From: Petrolisthes cinctipes
Taxonomy: Eukaryota; Arthropoda; Malacostraca; Decapoda; Porcellanidae
NCBI GenBank assembly: GCA_033782935.1
Contig: JAWQEG010000412.1
Location: 1,973,501 to 2,037,500, forward strand
Length of the DNA stretch: 64,000 nucleotides
Reading direction: 5' to 3'
In this document: piece after piece, positions 25,283 through 39,509 of the stretch
Numbering within the stretch: position 1 is the first letter of the stretch
Layout of the letters: every line of letters begins with the position of its first letter
Notes under the pieces: model-generated
Database searches by the model: none
What the model saw: the letters and a program-made list of their open reading frames with translations, nothing else
What the model was told of the DNA's origin: nothing
Position numbers and translations under genes: made by a program

Positions 25283-26660
25283 CTGTACATGCCTACTCAG
25301 TGTTAGAATATTTTCAAGATACAGGCCCAAAATATGCTGAAAATCGATATTTTAGATGCAAAAAGTCGATATGTGCATGCATCTTTTGTACTCGTTTTAT
25401 CCCAAATTCAGGCTCAAAACACCCGAAAATTCGATGTTTTTTAGTCCCAGAAGCAATCTGTACATGGGTACTCAGTGCTAGAATGTTTTCAAATTATAGG
25501 CCCAAAACATGCTGAAAATCGATATTTTAAGTGCCCAAAGTCGAATTGTGCATGCATCTTCTGTATCCATTTATATCTCAAATTCATGATCAAAACATCC
25601 GAGAATTCGATATTTTTGGGTCCCAGATGCGATCTGTACATGCCTACTCAGTGTTAGAATATTTTCAAAGTACAGGCTCAAAACATGATGAAAATGAGAA
25701 TTTTAGGTGCAAAAAGTCGATATGTGAATGAATCTTCTGTACCCGTTTATATCTCAAATTCAGGCTCAAAACACCTGAGAACTCGATATTTTTGGTCCCA
25801 GAAGCGATCTGTACATGCCTACTCAGTGTTAGAATGTTTTCAAGATACAGGCTCAAGAAAAGCTGAAAATTGATATTTTAGGTGCAAAAAGTCCATATGT
25901 GCATGCATCTTCTGTACTCGTTTATATCCCAAATTCAGGCTCGAAACACTCGAAAATTCGATATTTTGGGGTCCCAGAAGCGATTTGTACATGCCTACTC
26001 AGTGTTAGAATATTTTCAAAATACGGGTCCAAAACATGCTAAAAATCGATATTTAGGTGCCCAAAGTCGATATATACATGCATCTTCTGTATCCGTTTAT
26101 ATCTCAAATTCAGGATCAAAACATCCGAGAATTCGATATTTTTGGGTCCCAGATGCGATCCATACATGCCTACTCAATGTTAGAATATTTTCAAAATACA
26201 GGCTCAAAACATGCTGAAAATCGATATTTTAGGTGCACAAAGTCGATATGTGCATGCATCTTCTGTACCCATTTATATCTCAAATTCAGGCTCAAAACAC
26301 CCGAAAATTCGATATTTTTGGGTCCCACAAGCGATCTGTACATGCCTACTCAGTGCTAGAATGTTTTCAAGGTACAGGCTCAAAACATGCTGAAAATCGA
26401 TATTTTAGATGCAAAACGTCGACATGTGCATGCATCTTCTGTACCCGTTTATATCCCAAATTCAGGTTCAAAACACCCGAAAATTAGATGTTTTTTAGTC
26501 CCAGATGCAATCTGTACATGGCTACTCAGTGCCAGAATAATTTCAAATTATAGGCTCAAAAAAAGCTTAAAATCGATATTTTAGGTGCAAAAAGTCGATA
26601 TTTGCATGCATCTCCTGTACTCGTTTATATCCCAAATTCAGGTTCAAAACACCCGAAAAT
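25283..26660. repeat. Duplication block U, copy 1 (offset 4,220 bp, 24 monomers)
   Basis: About 1.38 kb matches 29,503-30,880 with roughly a dozen single-base differences by eye, so near 99% identity. The block includes GTCGAATTGTGC, GATGAAAATGAGAATTTTAG, AATGAATCTTC, a one-base-short CGATATTTAGGTGCC monomer, GCAAAACGTCGACATG and the AAGCTT marker (26,563 and 30,783). Confidence 0.85.
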
Positions 26661-29502
26661 TCGATTTTTTTTGGGTCCCAGAAGCGATCTATACATGCCT
26701 ACTCAGTGTTAGAATATTTTCATAATAAGTGTCCAAAACATGCTAAAAATCGATATTTTAAGTGTCCAAAGTCGAAATGTGTATGCATTTTCTGTATCCG
26801 TTTATATCTCAAATGCAGGCTCATAACACGTAAAAATTCGATATTTTTCGGTCCCAAAAGCGATCTGTCCATGCCTACTTAGCATTAGAATATATTAAAA
26901 AAACAGGTCAAAAACATGATGAAAATCAGTATTTTAGGTTCAAAAAGTCGATATGTGCATGCATCTTCTGTACCCGTTTATATCTCAAATTCAGGCTCAA
27001 AACACCCGAGAATTCGATATTTTTGGACCCAGAAGCGATCTCTACATGCCTACTCATTGTTAGAATGTTTTTAAGATACAGGCTCAGAAAAAGCTGAAAA
27101 TCGATATTTTAGGTGCAAAAAGTCGATATGTGCATGCATCTCCTGTACTCGTTTATATCCCAAATTCAGGCTCGAAACACCCGAAAATTCGGTATTTTTG
27201 GGTCCCAAAAGCGATCTGTACATTCCTACTCAGTGTTAGATTATTTTCAAGATACATTCACAAAACATGCTGAAAATCGATATTTTAGATGCAAAAAGTC
27301 GATATGTGCATGCATCTTCTGTACTCGTTTAAATCCCAAATTCAGGCTAAAAACACCCGAAAATTAGATATTTTTTGGTTCCCAAAAGCAATCTGTACAT
27401 GGCTACTCAGTGCCAGAATAATTTCAAAATATAGGCGCAAAACATGCTAAAAATCGATATATTAAATGCAAAAAGTCGATATGTGCATGCATCTTCTATA
27501 CCCGTTTATATCTCAAATTCAGGCTCAAAACACCCGAAAATCCGATATTTTTGGGTCCCAAAAGCGATCTGTACATGCCTACTCAGTGTTAGAATATTTT
27601 CAAGTTACTGGCTCAAAACATGCTGAAAATCGATATTTTAGATGCAAAAAGTCGATATGTGCATGCATCTTATGTACTCGTTTATATCCCAAATTCAGGC
27701 TCAAAACACCCCAAAATTCGATATTTTTTGGTCATAGAAACAATCTGTACATGGCTACTCAGTGCTAGAATATTTTCAAATTATAGGCCCAAAACATGCT
27801 GAAAATCGATATATTAGGTGCAAAAAGTCGATATGTGCATTCATCTTCTATACCCGTTTATATCTCAAATTCAGGGTCAAAACACCCGAAAATTCTATAT
27901 TTTTGGGTCCCAAAAGCGATGTGTACATGCCTACTCAGTGTTAGAATATTTTCAAGATACAGGCTCATAAAAAGCTGAAAATCGATATTTTAGGTGCAAA
28001 AGTCGATATGTGCATGCATTTTCTGTACTCGTTTATATCCCAAATTCAGGCTCAAACACCAGAAAATTCGATATTTTGGGGTCCCACAAGCGATCTGTAC
28101 ATGCCTACTCAGTGCTAGAATGTTTTCAAAATACAGGTCCAAAACATGCTGAAAATCGATATTTTTGGTGCCCAAAGTCGATAAGTACATTCATCTTCTG
28201 TATCCGTTTATATTTTAAATTCAGGATTAAAACATCCGAAAATTCGATATTTTTGGATCCCAAAAGCGATCTGTACATGCCTACTCAGTGTTAGAATATT
28301 TTCAAGATACAGGCTCAAAACATGATGAAAATGAGAAGTTTAGGTGCAAAAAGTCGATATGTGCATGCATCTTCTGTACCCGTTTATATCTCAAATTCAG
28401 GATCAAAACATCCGAGAATTCGATATTTTTGGGCCCCAGATGCGATCTGTACATGCCTACTCAGTGTTAGAATATTTTCAAAATACAGGCTCAAAACATG
28501 CTGAAAATCGATATTTTAGGTGCACAAAGTCGATATGTGCATGCATCTTCTGTACCCATTTATATCTCAAATTCAGGCTCAAAACACCCGAAAATTCGAT
28601 ATTTTGGGGTCCCAAAAGCGATCTGTACATGCCTACTCAGTGTTTGAATATTTTCAAGATACAGGCTCAAACATGATGAAAATCAGTAATTTAGGTGCAA
28701 AAAGTCGATATGTGCATGCATCTTCTGTACTCGTTTATTTCCCTAATTCAGGCTCAAATCACCCGAAAATTCGATATTTTTGGGTCCCACAAGCTATCTG
28801 TACATGCCTACTCAGTGCTAGAATGTTTTCAAGATACAGGCTCAAAACAGTCTGAAAATCGATTTTTTAGATGCAAAAAGTCGATATGTGCATGCATCTT
28901 CTGTACTTGTTTATATCCCAAATTCAGGCTCAAAACACCCGAAAATTAGATATTTTTTGGTCTCAAAAGCAATCTGTAAAAGGCTACTCAGTGCCAGAAT
29001 AATTTCAAAATATAGGCGCAAAACATGCCAAAAATCGATATATTTGGTGTCCAAAGTCAATATGTGTATGCATCTTCTGTACTCGGTTATATCTCATATT
29101 CAGGCTCAAAACACCCGAAAATTCGATATTTTTGGGTCCCAAAAGCGATCTGTACATGCCTACTCAGTGTTAGAATATTTTCAAGATACAGGCCCAAAAC
29201 ATGCTGAAAATCGATATTATAGATGCAAAAAGTCAATATGTGCATGCATCTTCTGTACACGTTTATATCCCAAATTCAGGCTCAAAACACCCGAAAATTC
29301 GTTATTTTTTGGTCCCAGAAGTAATCTGTACATGGGTACTCAGTGCTAGAATGTTTTCAAATTATAGGCCCAAAGCATGCTAATAAATCGATATATTAGG
29401 TGCAAAAAGTCGATATGTGCATGCATCTTTTATACCCGTTTATATCTCAAATTCAGGCTCAAAACACCCGAAAATTCGATATTTTTGGGGCCCAAAAGCG
29501 AT

Positions 29503-30880
29503 CTGTACATGCCTACTCAGTGTTAGAATATTTTCAAGATACAGGCCCAAAATATGCTTAAAATCGATATTATAGATGCAAAAAGTCGATATGTTCATGC
29601 ATCTTTTGTACTCGTTTTATCCCAAATTCAGGCTCAAAACACCCGAAAATTCGATGTTTTTTAGTCCCAGAAGCAATCTGTACATGGGTACTCAGTGCTA
29701 GAATGTTTTCAAATTATAGGCCCAAAACATGCTGAAAATCGATATTTTATGTGCCCAAAGTCGAATTGTGCATGCATCTTCTGTATCCGTTTATATCTCA
29801 AATTCATGATCAAAACATCCGAGAATTCGATATTTTTGGGTCCCAGATGCGATCTGTACATGCCTACTCAGTGTTAGAATATTTTCAAAATACAGGCTCA
29901 AAACATGATGAAAATGAGAATTTTAGGTGCAAAAAGTCGATATGTGAATGAATCTTCTGTACCCGTTTATATCTCAAATTCAGGCTCAAAACACCTGAGA
30001 ACTCGATATTTTTGGTCCCAGAAGCGATCTGTACATGCCTACTCAGTGTTAGAATGTTTTCAAGATAAAGGCTCAAGAAAAGCTGAAAATTGATATTTTA
30101 GGTGCATAAAGTCCATATGTGCATGCATCTTCTGTACTCGTTTATATCCCAAATTCAGGCTCGAAACACTCGAAAATTCGATATTTTGGGGTCCCAGAAG
30201 CGATCTGTACATGCCTACTCAGTGTTAGAATATTTTCAAAATACGGGTCCAAAACATGCTAAAAATCGATATTTAGGTGCCCAAAGTCGATATATACATG
30301 CATCTTCTGTATCCGTTTATATTTCAAATTCAGGATCAAAACATCCGAGAATTCGATATTTTTGGGTCCCAGATGCGATCCATACATGCCTACTCAATGT
30401 TAGAATATTTTCAAAATACAGGCTCAAAACATGCTGAAAATCGATATTTTAGGTGCACAAAGTCGATATGTGCATGCATCTTCTGTACCCATTTATATCT
30501 CAAATTCAGGCTCAAAACACCCGAAAATTCGATATTTTTGGGTCCCACAAGCGATATGTACATGCCTACTCAGTGCTAGAATGTTTTCAAGGTACAGGCT
30601 CAAAACATGCTGAAAATCGATATTTTAGATGCAAAACGTCGACATGTGCATGCATCTTCTGTACCCGTTTATATCCCAAATTCAGGTTCAAAACACCCGA
30701 AAATTAGATGTTTTTTAGTCCCAGATGCAATCTGTACATGGCTACTCAGTGCCAGAATAATTTCAAATTATAGGCTCAAAAAAAGCTTAAAATCGATATT
30801 TTAGGTGCAAAAAGTCGATATTTGCATGCATCTCCTGTACTCGTTTATATCCCAAATTCAGGTTCAAAACACCCGAAAAT
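29503..30880. repeat. Duplication block U, copy 2
   Basis: This is the partner of 25,283-26,660. The alignment stops near 30,880, where this copy reads TTCGATATTTTTGGGTCCC and the first copy reads TTCGATTTTTTTTGGGTCC. Immediately to the right this copy runs into the single-monomer duplication at 30,900-31,249. Confidence 0.85.
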
Positions 30881-30899
30881 TCGATATTTTTGGGTCCCA

Positions 30900-31249
30900 A
30901 AAGTGATCTGTACATGCCTACTCAGCGTTAGAATATTTTCGAAAAACAGGTCAAAAACATGATGAAAATCAATATTTTAGTTGCAAAAAATCAATATGTG
31001 CATGCATCTTCTGTACCCGTTTATATCTCAAATTCAGGCTCAAAACACCCGAGAATTCTATATTTTTGGTCCCAGAAGTGATCTGTACATGCCTACTCAG
31101 CGATAGAATATTTTCGAAAAACAGGTCAAAAACATAATGAAAATCAATATTTTAGTTGCAAAAAATCAATATGTGCATGCATCTTCTGTACCCGTTTATA
31201 TCTCAAATTCAGGCTCAAAACACCCGAGAATTCTATATTTTTGGTCCCA
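30900..31249. repeat. Tandem duplication of one monomer (about 175 bp, two copies)
   Basis: Two adjacent monomers share rare variants: AAGTGATCTG, TTTTCGAAAAACAGG, TTTTAGTTGCAAAAAATC and GAATTCTATATTTTTGG. They differ at only a few bases (GCGTTAG against GCGATAG, CATGATG against CATAATG). One more relative lies at 42,868-43,040, in a block of about 0.5 kb that aligns with 31,075-31,570 at an offset of 11,793 bp. Confidence 0.8.
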
Positions 31250-34200
31250 GAAGTGATCTGTACATGCCTACTCAGTGTTAGAATGTTTTCAAGATACAGG
31301 CTCATAAAAAGCTGAAAATCGATATTTTAGGTGCAAAAGTCGATATGTGCATGCATCTTCTGTACTCGTTTATATCCCAAATTCAGGCTCGAAACATTCG
31401 AAAATTCGATATTTTGGGGTCCCAGAAGCAATCTGTACATGGCTACTCAGTGCTGGAATGTTTTCAAATTATAGGCCCAAAACATGCTGAAAATCGATAT
31501 ATTAGGTGCAAAAAGTATATATGTGCATGCATCTTCTATACCCGTTTATATCTCAAATTCAGGCTCAAAACAACCGAAAATTCGGTATTTTTGGGTCCCA
31601 AAAGCGATCTGTACATTCCTACTCAGTGTTAGATTATTTTCAAGATACATTCACAAAACATGCTGAAAATCGATATTTTAGATGCAAAAAGTCGATATGT
31701 GCATGCATCTTCTGTACTCGTTTAAATCCCAAATTCAGGCTAAAAACACCCGAAAATGAGATATTTTTTGGTTCCCAAAAGCAATCTGTACATGGCTACT
31801 CAGTGCCAGAATAATTTCAAAATATAGGAGCAAAACATGCTAAAAATCGATATATTAAATGCAAAAAGTCGATATGTGCATGCATCTTCTATACCCGTTT
31901 GTATCTCAAATTCAGGGTCAAAACACCCGAAAATTTGATATTTTTGGGTCCCAAAAGCGATCTGTACATGCCTACTCAGTATTAGAATATTTTCAAGATA
32001 CAGGTTAAAAACATAATGGAAATCAGTATTTTAGGTTCAAAAAGTCGATATGTGCATGCATCTTCTGTACTCGTTTATTTCCCTAATTCAGGCTCAAATC
32101 ATCCGAAAATTCGATATTTTGGGGTCCCACAAGCGATCTGTACATGCCTACTCAGTGCTAGAATGTTTTCAAGATACAGGCTCAAAACAGTCTGAAAATC
32201 GATATTTTAGATGCAAAAAGTCGATATGTGCATACATCTTCTGTACTTGTTTATATCCCAAATTTAGGCTCAAAACACCCGAAAATTAGACATTTTTTGG
32301 TCTCAAAAGCAATCTGTAAAAGGCTACTCAGTGCCAGAATAATTTCAAAATATAGGCGCAAAACATGCTAAAAATCGATAATTTTGGTGTCCAAAGTCAA
32401 TATGTGTATGCATCTTCTGTACTCGGTTATATATCATATTCAGGCTCAAAACACCCGAAAATTCGATATTTTTGGGTCCCAAAAGCGATCTGTACATGCC
32501 TACTCAGTGTTAGAATATTTTCAAGATACAGGCCCAAAACATGCTGAAAATCGATATTTTAGATGCAAAAAGTCAATATGTGCATGCATCTTCTGTACAC
32601 GTTTATATCCCAAATTCAGGCTCAAAACACCCGAAAATTCGATATTTTTTGGTCCCAGAAGCAATCTGTACATGGGTACTCAGTGCTAGAATGTTTTCAA
32701 ATTATAGGCCCAAAACATGCTAAAAAATCGATATATTAGGTGCTAAAAGTCGATATGTGCATGCATCTTCTATACCCGTTTATATCTCAAATTCAGGCTC
32801 AAAACACCCTAAAATTCGATATTTTTGGGGCCCAAAAGCGATCTGTACATGCCTACTCAGTGTTAGAATATTTTCAAGATACAGGCCCAAAATATGCTGA
32901 AAATCGATATTTTAGATGCAAAAAGTCGATATGCGCATGCATCTTTTGTATTCGTTTTATCCCAAATTCAGGCTCAAAACACCCGAAAATTCGATGTTTT
33001 TTAGTCCCAGAAGCAATCTGTACATGGGTACTCAGTGCTAGCTAGAATGTTTTCAAATTATAGGCCCAAAACATGCTGAAAATCGATATTTTAAGTGCCC
33101 AATGTCGAATTGTACATGCATCTTCTGTATCCGTTTATATCTCAAATTTATGATCAAAACATCCGAGAATTCGATATTTTTGGGTCCCAGATGCGATCTG
33201 TACATGCCTACTCTGTGTTAGAATATTTTCAAAATACAGGCTCAAAACATGAGGAAAATGAGAATTTTAGGTGCAAAAAGTCGATATGTGAATGAATCTT
33301 CTGTACCCGTTTATATCTCAAATTCAGGCTCAAAACACCGAGAATTCGATATTTTTGGTCCCAGAAGCGATCTGTACATGCCTACTCAGTGTTAGAATGT
33401 TTTCAAGATACAGGCTCAAGAAATGCTGAAAATCGATATTTTAGGTGCAAAAAGTCGATATGTGCATGCATCTTCTGTACTCGTTTATATCCCAAATTCA
33501 GGCTCGAAACACTTGAAAATTCGATATTTTGGGGTCCCAGAAGTGATCTGTACATGCCTACTCAGTGTTAGAATATTTTCAAAATACGGGCCCAAAACAT
33601 GCTAAAAATCGATATTTTAGGTGCCCAAAGTCGATATATACATGCATCTTTTGTATCCGTTTATATCTCAAATTCAGGATCAAAACATCCGAAAATTAGA
33701 TGTTTTTTGGTCCCAGATGCAATCTGTACATGGCTACTCAGTGCCAGAATAATTTCAAATTATAGGCTCAAAAAAAGCTTAAAACCAATATTTTAGGTGC
33801 AAAAAGTCGATATGTGCATGCCTCTCCTGTACTCGTTTATATCCCAAATTCAGGTTCAAAACACCCGAAAATTCGATATTTTTTGGGTCCCAGAAGCGAT
33901 CTATACATGCCTACTCAGTGTTAGAATATTTTCATAATAAGTGTCCAAAACATGCTAAAAATCGATATTTTAAGTGTCCAAAGTCGAAATGTGTATGCAT
34001 TTTCTGTATCCGTTTATATCTCAAATGCAGGCTCAAAACACGTAAAAATTCGATATTTTTCGGTCCCAAAAGCGATCTGTACATGCCTACTTAGCGTTAG
34101 AATATTAAAAAAAAAAACAGATCAAAAACATGATGAAAATCAGTATTTTAGGTTCAAAAAGTCGATATGTGCATGCATCTTCTGTATCCATTTATATCTC

Positions 34201-34369
34201 AAATTCAGGCTCAAAACACCCGAGAATTCGATATTTTTGGTCCCAGAAGCGATCTCTACATGCCTACTCAGTGATAGAATATTTTTAAGTTACAGGCTCA
34301 GAAAAAGCTGAAAATCGATATTTTAGGTGCAAAAAGTCGATATGTGCATGCATCTCCTGTACTCGTTTA

Positions 34370-36155
34370 TATCTCAAATTCAGGATCAAAACATCCGAGA
34401 ATTCGATATTTTTGGGTCCCAGATGCGATCTGTACATGCCTACTCAGTGTTAGAATATTTTCAAAATACAGGCTCAAAACATGCTGAAAATTGATATTTT
34501 AGGTGCACAAAGTCGATATGTGCATGCATCTTCTGTACCCATTTATATCTCAAATTCAGGCTCAAAACACCCGAAAATTCGATATTTTTGGGTCCCAATA
34601 GCGATCTGTACATGCCTACTCAGTGTTTGAATATTATCAAGATACAGGCTCAAACATGATGAAAATCAGTATTTTAGGTGCAAAAAGTCGATATGTGCAT
34701 GCATCTTCTGTACTCGTTTATTTCCTTAATTCAGGCTCAAATCACCCGAAAATTCGATATTTTTGGGTCCCACAAGCGATCTGTACATGCCTACTCAGTG
34801 CTAGAATGTTTTCAAGGTACAGGCTCAAAACATGCTGAAAATCGATATTTTAGGTGCACAAAGTCGATATGTGCATGCATCTTCTGTACCCGTTTATATC
34901 CCAAATTCAGGTTCAAAACTAACGAAAATTAGATGTTTTTTGGTCCCAGATGCAATCTGTACATGGCTACTCAATGCCAGAATAATTTCAAATTATAGGC
35001 TCAAAAAAAGCTTAAAATCGGTATTTTAGGTGCAAAAAGTCGATATGTGCATGCATCTCCTGTACTCGTTTATATCCCAAATTCAGGTTCAAAACACCCG
35101 AAAATTCGATTTTTTTGGGGTCCCAGAAGCGATCTATACATGCCTACTCAGTGTTAGAATATTTTCATAATAAGTGTCCAAAACATGCTAAAAATCGATA
35201 TTTTAAGTGTCCAAAGTCGAAATGTGTATGCATTTTCTGTATCCGTTTATATCTCAAATGCAGGCTCAAAACACGTAAAAATTCGATATTTTTCTGTCCC
35301 AAAAGCGATCTGTCCATGCCTACTTAGCGTTATAATATTTAAAAAAAACAGGTCAAAAACATGATGAAAATCAGTATTTTAGGTTCAAAAAGTCGATATG
35401 TGCATGCATCTTCTGTACCCGTTTATATCTCAAATTCAGGCTCAAAACACCCGAGAATTCGATATTTTTGGTCCCAGAAGCGATCTCTACATGCCTACTC
35501 AGTGTTAGAATGTTTTTAAGATACAGGCTCAGAAAAAGCTGAAAATCGATATTTTAGGTGCAAAAAGTCGATATGTGCATGCATCTCCGGTACTCGTTTA
35601 TATCCCAAATTCAGGCTCGAAACACTCAAAAATTCGATATTTTGGGGTCCCAGAAGCGATCTGTACATGCCTACTCAGTGTTAGAATATTTTCATAATAA
35701 GGGTCCAAAACATGCTAAAAATCAATATATTAGGTGCCCAAAGTCGATATGTACATGCATATTCTGTATCCGTTTATATCTTAAATTCAGGATCAAAACT
35801 TTCGAAAATTTGATATTTTTTGGTCCCAGAAGGAATCTGTACATGGGTACTCAGTGCCAGAATAATTTCAAAATATAGGCGTAAAACATGCTAAAAATCG
35901 ATATATTAAATGCAAATAGTCGATATGTGCATGCATCTTCTATACCCGTTTATATCTCAAATTCAGGCTCAAAACACCCGAAAATTCGATATTTTTGGGT
36001 CCCAAAAGCGATCTGTACATGCCTACTCAGTGTTAGAATATTTTCAAGTTACAGGCTCAAAACATGCTGAAAATCGATATTTTAGATGCAAAAAGTCGAT
36101 ATGTGCATGCATCTTCTGTACTCATTTATATCCCAAATTCAGGCTCAAAACACCC
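34370..36155. repeat. Duplication block V, copy 1 (offset about 12,665 bp)
   Basis: About 1.8 kb aligns with 47,034-48,820 at an offset of 12,664-12,665 bp, equal to 72 monomers less a few bases. It contains the AAGCTT marker (35,008 here, 47,673 there), the TTTCATAATAA monomers, the TCTCCGGTACTCG or TCTCCTGTACTCG monomer and the ATTAAATGCAAATAGTC monomer. It is an outlying partial copy of the long higher-order unit of subregion V. Confidence 0.75.
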
Positions 36156-36541
36156 GAAAATTCGATATTTTTTGGTCCCCAGAAGCAATCTGAACATGGC
36201 TACGCAGTGCAATAATGATTTCAAAATATAGGCCCAAAACATGATAAAATCGATATTTTTGGTGTCTTAGGTCAACATGTGTATACATCTTCTGTAACCG
36301 TTTATATCTCATATTCAGGCTCATAATACCCGAAAATGCTATATTTTTGGATCCCAAGAGCGATCTATAAATGCCTAATTAGTGCCAGAATGTTTTCAAA
36401 ATATAGACCCAAAACATGCTAAAAATCGATATTTTAGGTGTCCAAAGTCAAAATGTGTATGCATCTTCTGTATCCGTTTATATCTCAAATGCAGGCTCAA
36501 GACACCTAAAAATTCGATATTTTTGGGTCCCAATAGCGATC

Positions 36542-37215
36542 TGTACATGCCTACTCAGTGTTAGAATGTTTTCAAGATACAGGCTCAAAACAAGCTGAAA
36601 ATCGATATTTTAGATGCAAAAAGTCGATATCTACATGCATCTTCTGTATCCGTTTATATCTCAAATTCATGATCAAAACATCCGAGAATTCGATATTTTT
36701 GGGTCACAGATGCGATCTGTAAAGTCTACTCAGTGTTAGAATATTTTCAAGATACAGGCTCAAAACATGCTGAAAATCAATATTTTAGATGCAAAACGTC
36801 GATATGTGCATGCATCTTTTGTACTCGTTTATTTCCCTAATTCAGGCTCATAACACCCGAAAATTCGATATTTTGGGGTCCCACAAGCGATCTGTACATT
36901 CCAACTCTTTGCTAGAATGTTTTCAAAGTATTGGCCCAAAATATGCTGAAAATCGATATTTTGGGTGTCCAAAGTCGATATGTGCATCCATTTTCTGTGC
37001 CAGTTTAGATCTCAAATTCAGGCTCAAAACACATGAAAAGACGATATTTTCGGGTCCCAGAAACGATCTGTACATGGCGACACAGTGTTAGAATTTTTTC
37101 AAGATACAGGCTCAAAACATAATAGAAATCAGTATTTTAGGTTCAAAAAGTCGATATGTGCATGCATCTTCTGTACTCGTTTATATCCCAAATTCAGGCT
37201 CAAAACACCCGAAAA
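36542..37215. repeat. Duplication block W, copy 1 (offset about 23,043 bp)
   Basis: About 0.67 kb aligns with 59,583-60,258, some 23 kb away. Shared oddities found nowhere else that I saw are GGGTCACAGATGCG, TTCCAACTCTTTGCTAG, TCCATTTTCTGTGCCAG, TTTAGATCTCAAATTC, ATTTTCGGGTC and GGCGACACAGTGTTAG. This copy has lost two bases (TGTAAAGTC where the partner has TGTACATGTC), which moves the offset from 23,041 to 23,043. Confidence 0.85.
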
Positions 37216-37644
37216 TTCGATATTTTTGGGTCCCAGAAGCAATCTGTACATGTCTACTCAGTGCCAGAATAATTTCAAATTATAGGCCCAAAACATGCTA
37301 AAAATCGATATTTTTGGTGTCCAAAGTCAATATGTGTATGCATCTTCTGTACTCTCTTTTATCTCATATTCAGTCTCAAAACACCCGAAAATTCGGTATT
37401 TTTGGGTCCCAAAAGCGATCTGTACATTCCTACTCAGTGTTAGAATATTTTCAAGATACATTCACAAAACATGCTGAAAATCGATATTTTAGATGCAAAA
37501 AGTCGATATGTGCATGCATCTTCTGTACTCGTTTAAATCCCAAATTCAGGCTAAAAACACCCGAAAATTAGATATTTTTTGGTTCCCAAAAGCAATCTGT
37601 ACATGGCTACTCAGTGCCAGAATAATTTCAAAATATAGGCGCAA

Positions 37645-38155
37645 AACATGCTGAAAATCGATATTTTAGATGCAAAAAGTCGATATGCGCATGCATCTTT
37701 TGTACTCGTTTTATCCAAAATTCAGGCTCAAAACACCCGAAAATTCGATGGTTTTTAGTCCCAGAAGCAATCTGTACATGGGTACTCAGTGCTAGCTAGA
37801 ATGTTTTCAAATTATAGGCCCAAAACATGCTGAAAATCGATATTTTAAGTGCCCAATGTCGAATTGTACATGCATCTTCTGTATCCGTTTATATCTCAAA
37901 TTCATGATCAAAACATCCGAGAATTCGATATTTTTGGGTCCCAGATGCGATCTGTACATGCCTACTCTGTGTTAGAATATTTTCAAAATACAGGCTCAAA
38001 ACATGATGAAAATGAGAATTTTAGGTGCAAAAAGTCGATATGTGAATGAATCTTCTGTACCCGTTTATATCTCAAATTCAGGCTCAAAACACATGAGAAT
38101 TCGATATTTTTTGTCCCAGAAGCGATCTGTACATGCCTACTCAGTGTTAGAATAT
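37645..38155. repeat. Duplication block X, copy 1 (offset 706 bp)
   Basis: About 510 bp matches 38,351-38,861. Both carry a four-base expansion, GTGCTAGCTAGAATG in place of GTGCTAGAATG (at 37,790 here), and TACTCTGTGTTAG and TTCGATATTTTTTGTCCC. The spacing is four monomers plus two bases; the four-base gain outweighs small losses. Confidence 0.85.
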
Positions 38156-38350
38156 TTTCAAAATACGGGTCCAAAACATGCTAAAAATCGATATTTTAGG
38201 TGCCCAAAGTCGATATGTGCATGTATCTTCTATACCCGTTTATATCTCAAATTCAGGCTCAAAACACCCTAAAATTCGATATTTTTGGGTCCCAAAAGCG
38301 ATGTGTACATGCCTACTCAGTGTAAGAATATTTTCAAGATACAGGCCCAA

Positions 38351-38861
38351 AATATGCTGAAAATCGATATTTTAGATGCAAAAAGTCGAAATGCGCATGC
38401 ATCTTTTGTACTCGTTTTATCCCAAATTCAGGCTCAAAACACCCGAAAATTCGATGTTTTTTAGTCCCAGAAGCAATCTGTACATGGGTACTCAGTGCTA
38501 GCTAGAATGTTTTCAAATTCTAGGCCCAAAACATGCTGAAAATCGATATTTTAAGTGCCCAATGTCGAATTGTACATGCATCTTCTGTATCCGTTTATAT
38601 CTCAAATTCATGATCAAAACATCCGAGAATTCGATATTTTTGGGTCCCAGATGCGATCTGTACATGCCTACTCTGTGTTAGAATATTTTCAAAATACAGG
38701 CTCAAAACATGATGAAAATGAGAATTTTAGGTGCAAAAAGTCGATATGTGAATGAATCTTCTGTACCCGTTTATATCTCAAATTCAGGCTCAAAACACAT
38801 GAGAATTCGATATTTTTTGTCCCAGAAGCGATCTGTACATGCCTACTCAGTGTTAGAATGT
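38351..38861. repeat. Duplication block X, copy 2
   Basis: This is the partner of 37,645-38,155, with GCTAGCTAG near 38,508. A third, more distant relative with the same CTAG expansion lies near 33,038, followed by the same TACTCTGTGTTAG monomer. The expansion therefore predates both copies here. Confidence 0.85.
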
Positions 38862-39509
38862 TTTCAAGATACAGGCTCAAGAAAAGCTGAAAATCGATAT
38901 TTTAGGTGCAAAAAGTCGATATGTGCATGCATCTTCTGTACTCGTTTATATCCCAAATTTAGGCTCGAAACACTCGAAAATTCGATATTTTGGTGTCCCA
39001 GAAGTGATCTGTACATGCCTACTCAGTGTTAGAATATTTTCAAAATACGGGTCCAAAACATGCTAAAAATCGATATTTTAGGTGCCCAAAGTCGATATAT
39101 ACATGCATCTTTTGTATCCGTTTATATCTCAAATTCAGGATTAAAACATCCGAGAATTCGATATTTTTGGGTCCCAGATGCGATCTGTACATGCCTACTC
39201 AGTGTTAGAATATTTTCAAAATGCAGGTTCAAAACAAGCTGAAAATCGATATTTTAGGTGCACAAAGTCGATATGTGCATGCATCTTCTGTACCCATTTA
39301 TATCTCAAATTCAGGCTCAAAACACCCGAAAATTCGATATTTTTGGGTCCCAAAAGCGATCTGTACATGCCTACTCAGTGTTTGAATATTTTCAAGATAC
39401 AGGCTCAAACATGATGAAAATCAGTATTTTAGGTGCAAAAAGTCGATATGTGCATGCATCTTCTGTACTCGTTTATTTCCCTAATTCAGGCTCAAATCAC
39501 CCGAAAATT

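Noticed and set aside
34100..34120. Poly-A run as the tail of a retrotransposon
   Set aside because: The run sits at the normal AAAA position of the monomer with satellite on both sides, and there is no element body or target-site duplication.
36542..37215. Foreign insertion suggested by unusual words such as CTCTTTGCTAG and TTTAGATCTC
   Set aside because: The block still shows the full order of satellite landmarks at 176-bp spacing. It is a diverged subfamily, not an insertion.
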